DNA of 62,345 nt from Actinomycetes bacterium (GTDB lineage: Bacteria > Actinomycetota > Thermoleophilia > BMS3ABIN01). The stretch's first letter is position 1. The number at the start of each line of letters is the position of its first letter. The stretch spans positions 1 to 62,345 of the forward strand of contig JAJYOG010000009.1 in the NCBI GenBank assembly GCA_021785935.1, given 5' to 3'. The notes under the pieces are model-generated. The model did no database searches, was not told where the DNA came from, and saw only the letters and a program-made list of their open reading frames with translations. The translations under genes were made by a program, and so were the position numbers. Below, piece after piece: positions 1 to 6,519 of the stretch.

Positions 1-34
1 GCTCGTCCAGATCGAAAAAACCAGGCTGACCCAT
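1..34 (-). mobile_element. IS5-type transposase, first 11 codons only
   Basis: Reading leftward from an ATG at 34, the first codons give MGQPGFFDLDE. This is the characteristic start of a large group of IS5-family DDE transposases. A GGGAGG ribosome binding site lies just upstream (about 40-47 on the minus strand). The rest of the gene lies outside the window, so integrity cannot be judged. The AT-rich stretch 60-130 is probably the element's left end, with a possible terminus near 118-130, but no inverted repeat partner is visible. The element borders a zone of broken defence genes. Confidence 0.72.
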
Positions 35-192
35 CTTCGCCTCCCGTTATATATTGATGACGAGCGGCATACTATCATATTTATGCTTTATTGTCAAGTA
101 TTAAATTGGGTATTTTTAGAGGTGCCCCGGTGTTCTGAGTAGCTTCGCGAGCTGTGGGATAGAACCCGCCGGCCGCCCCGGGCCAACGGAAT

Positions 193-384
193 CTAGCAGA
201 GGGTGAGCTGCTCCAGGGTCATGTCGTTACGCCGGGCGATGATGGCGGCGTCAAAGGTCTTGAGGCAGTTCTCACAGATGAAGCACTGACGCTTCTCCGA
301 CCAGTAAATGGCCGCCTTTTTGCGGCAGCAGTGGCAGGGGTAGCGCTGGTGGCTGGAGTGATTTTCAGTGGCTGATGGGTTCAT
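193..384 (-). CDS. Small Cys-rich (zinc-ribbon-like) protein, unknown function
   Basis: About 63 residues from the ATG at 384; the frame stays open upstream to 507, but that extension looks non-coding. The protein has a CHCCRKK cluster followed about 17 residues later by CFICENC, the spacing of a treble-clef or zinc-ribbon knuckle pair, so it probably binds one zinc ion. No family is recognised. It lies alone between the IS end and the AbiE remnants and could be a small regulator or a fragment. The assignment rests only on the cysteine pattern. Confidence 0.4.
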   Translation of the reverse strand: MNPSATENHSSHQRYPCHCCRKKAAIYWSEKRQCFICENCLKTFDAAIIARRNDMTLEQLTLC

Positions 385-639
385 GGCAGTAACTATATGA
401 TATTCTGTGGCAGGCGGTTTTTCCCTGTATTTTGGCCGTTCGCACCCGGGAAGAGCAGAAACTCGCTGAATATCGCAGTTCAGTCCAGCATGACTCAAAA
501 CGGTCATTTATTTCGTGATATGACTCTTTCAATTGCCTTTATCGCCTCATTCGGGACCGCGGCATAGCCGATCTCCTGTAGCACTCAGCCCCTTTTGGAT
601 GTCTGGCTACACCCCCATAAAATGGTTTATTTTTATCCA

Positions 640-1150
640 TCACCTCCCAAACAGCAAGTGTCTCAGTGCATCGGCGCTTACAAGAGCGAGGTCGCGTTCA
701 CGTTCACGTTCAAGGAAAGGCCGCACGCCTTCGCGGGCCTCGTCCCACTCCAACGCCTGCAGCAGCTTCCACGCCTCCCCGCGCCAGTTCGCCTCTGTCA
801 TCTTGGACCCGGTCCATCCGGTCTGCGCTAGCGCGGCGTTGAGCAGCGCCAGATTCGGCCCCGGCCAGGTCCTCTCAGCCAGATACCAGGCCAGATCATA
901 GAGATCGCGGCATTTAGCCCAACGCCGGCACAGAACCGTGTGCAGCTTCCCCGCTAATAGTGAGGCTCTGTCGTAATGATGAAGATTCAGGGTAACGTAG
1001 CGGCGAATGACATTTGTTTTAAGCGCGGCGCCTTCAGGCGGATTTGTGTCCAACTCAACTCTGACCGCCAGAGTTGGCCTCGCATGAGGCGACAGGCCAA
1101 GTTCATACAGCAAGCCCGGAACGGACTAGTTGACGCAGATGCTCTTTCAT
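640..1150 (-). pseudogene. AbiEii-type nucleotidyltransferase toxin remnant (internal deletion)
   Basis: An ATG at 1150 begins MKEHLRQLVRS, a typical AbiEii start, but that frame stops after 15 codons. In another frame, from about 1113, the C-terminal half of an AbiEii protein follows: ELGLSPH, the strand VRVELDTNPPEG, LNLHHYDRASLLAGKLHTVL and CRDLYDLAWYL. The whole nucleotidyltransferase core, with its KG and DxD motifs, is missing. The toxin has therefore lost its catalytic half by an internal deletion and cannot be active. The start overlaps the stop of the upstream AbiEi remnant by ATGA, preserving the translational coupling of the original operon. Confidence 0.75.
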
Positions 1151-1569
1151 AGCGGCTTTCCTTTCCCGGTGGATAAAAGCGGCTTAATGATCCCCGCGGT
1201 CCGGATCAGTTTGGGCTTGCCACTTCGGGCGGTCAGCTTCTTAAGCGTCTCCATATTAAGTGCACCGGCATCCTGAAGACGCAGCTCCAGTAGGTAATCG
1301 GGCGAACTCGCTCCCGGCGTCAAGTACACCAGATCGAGCAAGGCTTTTTCCGCGGCAGCGACGAAGGCCAATTGTCGGGGTGCGACCTCCGTAAGCGAAT
1401 AGCCGAACAGCTGCAGCCGCACTTGGCCAGCTGATTCATCTCCCGAGAGGAGTAGGCCGGACGAAAAAGCGTGCCTTTCTTCCCACAGGCCGCGCGGTGT
1501 GGAGTCAAGCCTGAGTCTCCGGATCATCCTTTTGCCATAGTCTTCCGTGGTCAAAAACTGGCTCCCCAC
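1147..1569 (-). pseudogene. AbiEi-type antitoxin remnant (N-terminus lost)
   Basis: The last 80 residues carry the C-terminal signature of COG5340 antitoxins: VAPRQLAFVAAAEKALLDLV, then SPDYLLELRLQ, then a basic SGKPKL segment. The N-terminal winged-helix DNA-binding domain is absent. The open frame begins at a GTG (1569) only 16 bases beyond the stop of the SEC-C gene, and a TGA closes the frame just upstream. It is probably a 5'-truncated, inactive antitoxin gene paired with the deleted toxin that follows. A fragment still translated as a C-terminal dimerisation piece is possible but unsupported. Confidence 0.65.
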
Positions 1570-1584
1570 AGGAACGCTTCCACC

Positions 1585-3084
1585 TCAGTCGCCAAGTCCC
1601 AGCTCGCGCCTGAGAGCGGCCACATCCGGCCCGATCTGGCCGGGCGGCAAGCCCTGCGACTTTCCCTCAAAGTCGAGCAGCAGCGCCTCCAGGCGCTCCC
1701 TGCCCAATGGCGTTCCGGCGGCCTCGCGCGGAGTCTGCCCCTCCAGGGCCGGCACGGGAATGTCCGGCCAGGTCGCCCAGTGGCGTTCCGTCATCTCGCG
1801 CATCTGCTCCTGCACCTCGGGCATGGCCATCAATTCCTCATTTGTTTGCTCCGCTTCGGGCCGCAAGGAGGACGCTTCGGAAAGCATCGCCTCCAGCGAT
1901 TCGAAAACAGTGTTCGTTAGATTAGCCCTCCGCCCCAGCCGGCGGGTTATTTTGCGTTTGATGGTCTCGGCTCGCTCCCTGGAGTTGACCTCGATGACCA
2001 GCTTGTCGCCCTTGATGTCCAGCATCCCCAGGATGGTGTTATCCCAGGTCTCATGTCTGCGGTTTCCTTTTTTCAACCAGGGAAAGCGCACGGCCTCAAG
2101 TTCGCCGCGGCTGTCAAACACAGCATCCATAAGCAGATCCTCATCGCCCTCCCCCAGGGACAGCGACTTGAGGGCGCCAAACGCCTCCCGAGCAGAACAA
2201 CCCAGTGTGTAATGCAGGTTGACAGGCTGCATCTCATCGCCATCGGTGTTGCGCAGTTGGGGAAAACTGCTATTAAATAGCTCGTCGCGTAAATTGAAGT
2301 ACATCTCACGCAACTGAGGCTCGCGGTCCAGAAACAATTCGGATAGCAGCTCCCGAGTTATGGAGTCAACTTCTTCCTGCCCCAGACCGAATTTTTGCCA
2401 GTCAACACCGGCAAGTTTTTCACTTAGCGACTCCCGAAAATCCAGCAGGTCGTTAAAGAACGCCGCCGGAATCGGCACCGGCGCGCAGCCGGCCATGATC
2501 GAGACGCCGTCCATTGTAAGCACGCGGGTGTAAAGTATCTGGCCTTTGACCAGCGTTTGCGATGAAGTGCGCTCCAGAACACAGATATCAAGCTGGCGCA
2601 ACAGGTCTTTAAGGAACAGGTGACTGCCCGCCTCGGCGCCGGTGACCATGAAGAAACTATAGGGCTGCGAACAGATCTCCTCGATGAAGCGGCGCTGGAA
2701 GGGCTCGACCCGCTCCGGGTGCTCCTCAATAAAGGACATTGCGACGGGCATCTCGGGGAAGTGCCCGCTTTTCTTTCCCGGTGGGCTATCGCTTTCTTTT
2801 CCCGGAAGCCGCCTGGTCTCTTCTTCCGGGGGTTGCTCCCTTTCCCCTCTCTGCGCGCTACCGAGAACGCCGCCGGGCGTCCAGCAATACAGGAACCAGG
2901 GGAGAAAGGAAGCATCCAGCTCCGGCTCGCTTTCGGGATCCATAGGCGCGTCTACCCAGAAAGTGTACTCATCCCAAGCCTCGTTCACCGAATCCGAGCC
3001 GAAGCGATGAGCAGCAAACTCCAATAGAATGTGAGTCAGCTCGCCCTCGGTCTGCCGCATCTTCCGCCACGTGAAATCCGCCAT
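1585..3084 (-). CDS. SEC-C motif protein, about 500-530 aa
   Basis: The ATG at 3084 gives 499 residues. In the same frame, immediately upstream (3144-3100), lies a perfect SEC-C zinc-binding motif, NDPCPCGSGRKYKKCC, so the true protein is almost certainly longer. That extension is open only to a TAA at 3178-3180 and contains no ATG, GTG or TTG. An ATC near 3162 has an AAAAGG element upstream. The body is acidic, with a low-complexity Pro/Glu/Lys stretch near residues 80-110, and matches no enzyme family that I recognise. SEC-C motifs bind zinc and occur in SecA and in many accessory or regulatory proteins. Its position between two AbiE loci suggests a defence-island gene. Confidence 0.7.
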   Translation of the reverse strand: MADFTWRKMRQTEGELTHILLEFAAHRFGSDSVNEAWDEYTFWVDAPMDPESEPELDASFLPWFLYCWTPGGVLGSAQRGEREQPPEEETRRLPGKESDSPPGKKSGHFPEMPVAMSFIEEHPERVEPFQRRFIEEICSQPYSFFMVTGAEAGSHLFLKDLLRQLDICVLERTSSQTLVKGQILYTRVLTMDGVSIMAGCAPVPIPAAFFNDLLDFRESLSEKLAGVDWQKFGLGQEEVDSITRELLSELFLDREPQLREMYFNLRDELFNSSFPQLRNTDGDEMQPVNLHYTLGCSAREAFGALKSLSLGEGDEDLLMDAVFDSRGELEAVRFPWLKKGNRRHETWDNTILGMLDIKGDKLVIEVNSRERAETIKRKITRRLGRRANLTNTVFESLEAMLSEASSLRPEAEQTNEELMAMPEVQEQMREMTERHWATWPDIPVPALEGQTPREAAGTPLGRERLEALLLDFEGKSQGLPPGQIGPDVAALRRELGLGD

Positions 3085-3385
3085 CTCCGCGGCCGGTCCG
3101 CAGCATTTTTTATATTTTCTGCCGCTGCCACAGGGGCAGGGATCGTTTCTGCGTGGTTGGGTGATTCTGATTGCCTTTTAATGTCTCGGCTGCTTCATTG
3201 GAAAAACGGACAGGAAAAAGATATAGGGTACTGCCAAAGATTGCAATAATGAGCCAGGAATGACCGAGATTAACCCACTACAACCTCGAAGAGGCGCACG
3301 TTGATGCGCTCGTCCTGCGAGGTGGTCTTGAACATAACGTCGGTACTTGCAAATAACTACAGACGTTTTGTTAAATACGGATACG

Positions 3386-3991
3386 ATGAAAGACGCGATA
3401 TCGAACAAGCAAATTATGGAAACCATCAGGCGTCTTGGTATTGTACGGGTCACCGAACTGGAAGCGTATGGGATTCCCCGAAGCCGGCTCTACCGTCTTG
3501 CCAGTCAGGGCGCCGTGGTCCGCGAGGCAAGAGGAATCTATGTTGCCAGTGATCATCCCTACACGGCCGAACATACGCTGGCGGAGGTCGCAAAGCGCGT
3601 GCCCGGCGGAGTATTCTGCCTGCTTACCGCGCTTCGCTTCCACGAACTTACCACCCAGAAACCTCACGAGGTATGGATTGCGCTGCCAACGAAGGCCCGA
3701 AGGCCAAAACTCGATTATCCGCCGCTGCGGGTGACGCATTTTTCGGGACCGGCCCTCACGGAGGGCATCGAGGTGCATCAGATTGAAGGGGTTGATATCC
3801 GTGTCTATTCGGCAGCAAAAACAGTCGCTGATTGTTTTAAGTACCGCAACAAGATCGGTATCGATGTGGCGGTCGAAGCCCTGCGTGACTTTAGCCGCCG
3901 CTACCGCGGTGGAGCCAACGAACTGGCCCGCTTCGCGCGCATCTGCCGCGTAGCGACGGTGATGCAGCCATACCTGGACTCCATATCGTGA
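3386..3991 (+). CDS. AbiEi-family antitoxin / transcriptional regulator
   Basis: 201 residues from the ATG at 3386; the frame is open from 3347 but this start gives a family-like N-terminus. An N-terminal winged helix (residues 5-55, IMETIRRLGIVRVTELEAYG then SRLYRLASQGAVVREARGIY) is followed by the AbiEi core with GGVFCLLTALRFHELTTQ and a C-terminal half containing VYSAAKTVADCFKYRNKIG. This is the COG5340 antitoxin layout, which autorepresses its operon and neutralises the AbiEii nucleotidyltransferase of type IV toxin-antitoxin systems. The stop overlaps the GTG start of the partner gene (GTGA). The antitoxin is intact although the toxin is frameshifted. Confidence 0.85.
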   Translation: MKDAISNKQIMETIRRLGIVRVTELEAYGIPRSRLYRLASQGAVVREARGIYVASDHPYTAEHTLAEVAKRVPGGVFCLLTALRFHELTTQKPHEVWIALPTKARRPKLDYPPLRVTHFSGPALTEGIEVHQIEGVDIRVYSAAKTVADCFKYRNKIGIDVAVEALRDFSRRYRGGANELARFARICRVATVMQPYLDSIS

Positions 3992-4904
3992 ACGGGGGGA
4001 ATCACAATCTCCCCGCTTCCGTGACGGCCAGGCTACTGAACAGGGCCCGCGAAACCGGCCAAGACTATCAGAACCTGCTTACCGATTTCTGCCTCGAACG
4101 TTTCCTGTTTCGGCTCGGCGAATCCCTGGTCAGTGACCGCTTTGTCCTCAAGGGCGCCATGCTGCTGCGAGTCTGGTCAGACCGGCCGTACCCGGCGACG
4201 CGCGATCTTGATTTACTGCGCAATGGCGACGGGTCGGCTGATGCTGTCCGTGATGACATCCACACAATCTGTGCCGCAAAAGTGAAACCAGACGCGGTCA
4301 CATTTGATCCTGTTTCAGCGCAGATCGAGCCGATTCGTCCAGAAGACAGTATGCCGGCACGCGCATCATCATGCCTGCCCATTGCGGAACCGCGCAGCTC
4401 CGGCTTCAGATCGACACGGGCCTGGGAGACGCCGTCTGGCCGTCTCCCCAAATACACACTTACCCGGCGCTGCTGCAGTTTCCTGCACCCAGGGTGCTCA
4501 CATACCCGCGAGAGGCGGTCATCGCCGAAAAGCTTGAGGCAATCGTGGTCCTCGGCGACCGGAACAGCCGCATCAAGGATTTCTTTGATCTGCACCACCT
4601 TGCAAGCAACTTCGAATTTGAGCAGCCCGTTCTTGTGGAAGCGATACGCCGAACATTTGACCGGCGCGACACGCCTGTCCCCGCCGAAGAGCCCTTCGGG
4701 CTGACCCACGCATACTGGGAAAATCCATTACGGGCAACGCAGGTTCGCGCGTTCTCGCGGCGCGCCGGCTTGCCGGTGACGACTGATTCCGGAGCGGCCC
4801 TTATGCGAGCTCTGCGAAGATTTCTGCTGCCCGTCCTTGACGACGTGCGTGAGGGTGAGGCGAGACCTGGGACCTGGCAGCCGGGCGGTCCTTGGCGGCC
4901 GTGA
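3988..4904 (+). pseudogene. AbiEii-type nucleotidyltransferase toxin, single frameshift
   Basis: The first frame (3988 to about 4346) carries the nucleotidyltransferase core: FVLKGAMLLRVWSDR and TRDLDLL with its DLD acidic pair. Homology then jumps to the next frame from about 4350 to 4904: QLRLQIDTGLGDAV, REAVIAEKLEAIVVLG, SRIKDFFDLHHL. Adding one base near 4347-4350 (after GAAGACAG) would join the halves into a normal protein of about 305 residues. It is either a -1 frameshift mutation or a sequencing or assembly error. If real, the toxin loses its C-terminal lobe and is inactive, consistent with the other dead AbiE copy at 0.6-1.6 kb. Confidence 0.8.
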
Positions 4905-5043
4905 CCAGATTAGGACGATTAGGACAGGAATGCCCCGTGTGATTTCGCGGCCCCATCCCTCCCAATCCAAAACCTGAGTGTTTTTATAAGGATTTACGAT
5001 GGCCCCGTTCACACTCCCGAATACCCTGCAAACACAGCAAGTA

Positions 5044-5071
5044 TTGCAATGTAAGCATTTACGCGTACAAT
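5044..5071 (+). promoter_or_regulatory. Sigma-70-type promoter of the candidate RNA
   Basis: TTGCAA (5044-5049), a 16-base spacer and TACAAT (5066-5071) form a near-consensus housekeeping promoter. No protein-coding frame of plausible quality follows on this strand, but a strong intrinsic terminator closes the unit 230 bases downstream. The predicted start is near 5078. Confidence 0.6.
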
Positions 5072-5077
5072 GGTTGT

Positions 5078-5309
5078 ATTAGAGCCTCATCGAAGGGTAC
5101 AGCTACCTTCCCTGAGGACGATTCATTTATTGAGAGCAGAAACAGTTGCGAACGGTTTCTGTTTTCGCGATTTGCTCGTGTGGGTAAGAGAGACCGACGC
5201 AGCCCGACAGCCATGTGCCGTAAAATGTCTTCGACTGCGCATCCCGCCCTCCACAGGTGGACGCGCGAGCAAGCCATTCAGGGCCGCCCGTAAGGGCGGT
5301 CCTTTTTTT
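5078..5309 (+). ncRNA. Candidate structured non-coding RNA, about 230 nt
   Basis: This stretch begins just after a good promoter and ends in an intrinsic terminator, and I see no credible ORF in it. It contains a compound hairpin at 5085-5117 (outer CCTCA/TGAGG, inner GAAG and GTA pairs around CAGC) and a 7-bp hairpin CAGAAAC/GTTTCTG at 5137-5161 that continues through one mismatch into GTT/AAC. Pairings further on, such as CGCAG/CTGCG around 5199-5240, are possible. It lacks the signature motifs of tmRNA, RNase P RNA and SRP RNA, and I cannot place it in the 6S family. It fills most of the 449-base gap between the broken AbiE pair and the next gene. Confidence 0.5.
5281..5309 (+). terminator. 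Intrinsic terminator of the candidate RNA
   Basis: A 9-bp GC-rich stem (GGGCCGCCC / GGGCGGTCC, 5281-5302) with a GTAA loop is followed by seven T. On the other strand the hairpin is not followed by T, so it acts for rightward transcription. Confidence 0.85.
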
Positions 5310-5353
5310 CCTGCGCAGCCTTACGGCGCATAGCCTTACCGCGCAGTCTCCCA

Positions 5354-6433
5354 TCAAAGCCTGCCCACGATCGCGTCTACGTCCATGCTCTCCTCGATCA
5401 GCTTCGTGATCAGCTCCAGACGCCCTGTTTCACGGATGCGCATATGGCCGAAAAGCTCGCGAATATCACTGGCCGCGGTCATGGTGTCCTGACCGGTCAG
5501 GAGCAGAGGTACGCCCAGCTCTTCGGCCCTGCCGATTACCGACGGCGCCGGATGCAGGTGGCCGGTCAAGACCACCACCGAGGTCGGGGTCTCCAGTGCC
5601 GCCAGAATGATGTCCGACCGGTCGCCGCCGGTGATGACAGCCTTGTCATTAACCCTCTGGAAGTAACGAAGCGCGTGCTCCTGGTTCATGGCCCCGACCA
5701 GGATTGATGTGACCGTCTTCGCCATGCCGGCATCGGCGCTCAAGACTTCAGCTCCCAGCCGCTCACGGATGTCCCCAACCGAAACAGCCGAAAGCCGTGG
5801 TTCCTCCCGGATAACGCCAAAAAGATCGACGCCTCGCGCTTCGAGAAAGGGATGGTAGCCGGTCTCGACGCGCTCCAGGCGCGTCTTTGGCACCCGGTTG
5901 ATAACAGCGGCCATAAACCGTTGCCCCAGCAGCGCCCTGCCTGCCAGTATCCGGTCGAGCATGGCGGTACCGCCATAGCCGGCCACAAGAAGCGCCTGCG
6001 CCTGGGTCAGTTCTGCGATATCGGCGGCGCTGAGGCCAAGATAGGCGCCGCGCCCGGGATCTCCCAGGGCTTCCATGACGACGACATCCCTTTCGCCTGA
6101 CACGCGCGCAAGCGCCTTGCTGATGGCGGCGGCATGGCTTTTCACCTTCTTCCTTCCCAACAGCGCATCATCATTCACCTGAGCTGTGATTGTCACGGGG
6201 CAAATGTCGTCAAGGTCGTCATCCAGTTCCAGCACTTCTTTCGCTGCCAGGGCGTCGGCGTCAGTACCGTCCGCATGTCCGCCCAGCATGCCAACCGGTT
6301 TGAAATATCCGGCGTTATAACCCTTGCGCCTCAGAGCCAGGCACAAACCCAGGGCGATGGCGCTTTTGCCATCGTGCTCCCCGGCGGCGGTTATGTACAG
6401 CGGCCCAAGCGGCCGGCGCTTCTTAGCGCTCAT
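5354..6433 (-). CDS. BioD-like P-loop plus DRTGG-domain protein (phosphotransacetylase N-terminal-like)
   Basis: About 359 residues from the ATG at 6433 (MSAKKRRPLG); the frame opens at 6523 but the extra segment is encoded by a repeat (6451-6474) and is unlikely to be native. Residues 8-220 are a dethiobiotin-synthetase-like domain (ITAAGEHDGKSAIALGLCLA, a P-loop variant). A DRTGG domain follows (AVITGGDRSDIILAALETPT, about 250-350). This architecture (COG0857) equals the regulatory N-terminus of long phosphotransacetylases without the catalytic Pta domain. It follows the ADP-forming acetate-CoA ligase, with a possible 4-base overlap, which points to a role in acetyl-CoA/acetate metabolism. 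No enzymatic activity is established for such stand-alone proteins. Confidence 0.8.
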   Translation of the reverse strand: MSAKKRRPLGPLYITAAGEHDGKSAIALGLCLALRRKGYNAGYFKPVGMLGGHADGTDADALAAKEVLELDDDLDDICPVTITAQVNDDALLGRKKVKSHAAAISKALARVSGERDVVVMEALGDPGRGAYLGLSAADIAELTQAQALLVAGYGGTAMLDRILAGRALLGQRFMAAVINRVPKTRLERVETGYHPFLEARGVDLFGVIREEPRLSAVSVGDIRERLGAEVLSADAGMAKTVTSILVGAMNQEHALRYFQRVNDKAVITGGDRSDIILAALETPTSVVVLTGHLHPAPSVIGRAEELGVPLLLTGQDTMTAASDIRELFGHMRIRETGRLELITKLIEESMDVDAIVGRL

Positions 6434-6450
6434 GGCATCCATCTCCTTAT

Positions 6451-6474
6451 ATTTCGGGGACACAATACTTAATT
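6451..6474. repeat. 24-bp dispersed repeat, copy 1
   Basis: This 24-base segment, containing TTTCGGGGACACAATACTTA, recurs identically at 35204-35227. It sits just upstream of the likely start codon of the DRTGG gene and is translated only if a longer start is assumed. Similar motifs belong to REP-like repeats associated with Y1 transposases in other bacteria (from memory). No transposase is present nearby. Confidence 0.75.
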
Positions 6475-6519
6475 CTTCACGCGGGAATTCATTGGCGCCA
6501 GTGTCCATGCAGGTTCCGC

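Noticed and set aside
2750-2840. Repeated CTTTCTTTTCCCGG-like strings
   Set aside because: They encode a low-complexity Pro/Gly/Lys linker of the SEC-C protein and are too irregular to be a mobile or CRISPR repeat.
5078-5309. tmRNA, RNase P or SRP RNA identity for the structured transcript
   Set aside because: The GGUUCGA...CCA end of tmRNA, the GAGGAAAGUC core of RNase P and the SRP tetraloop domain are all absent.
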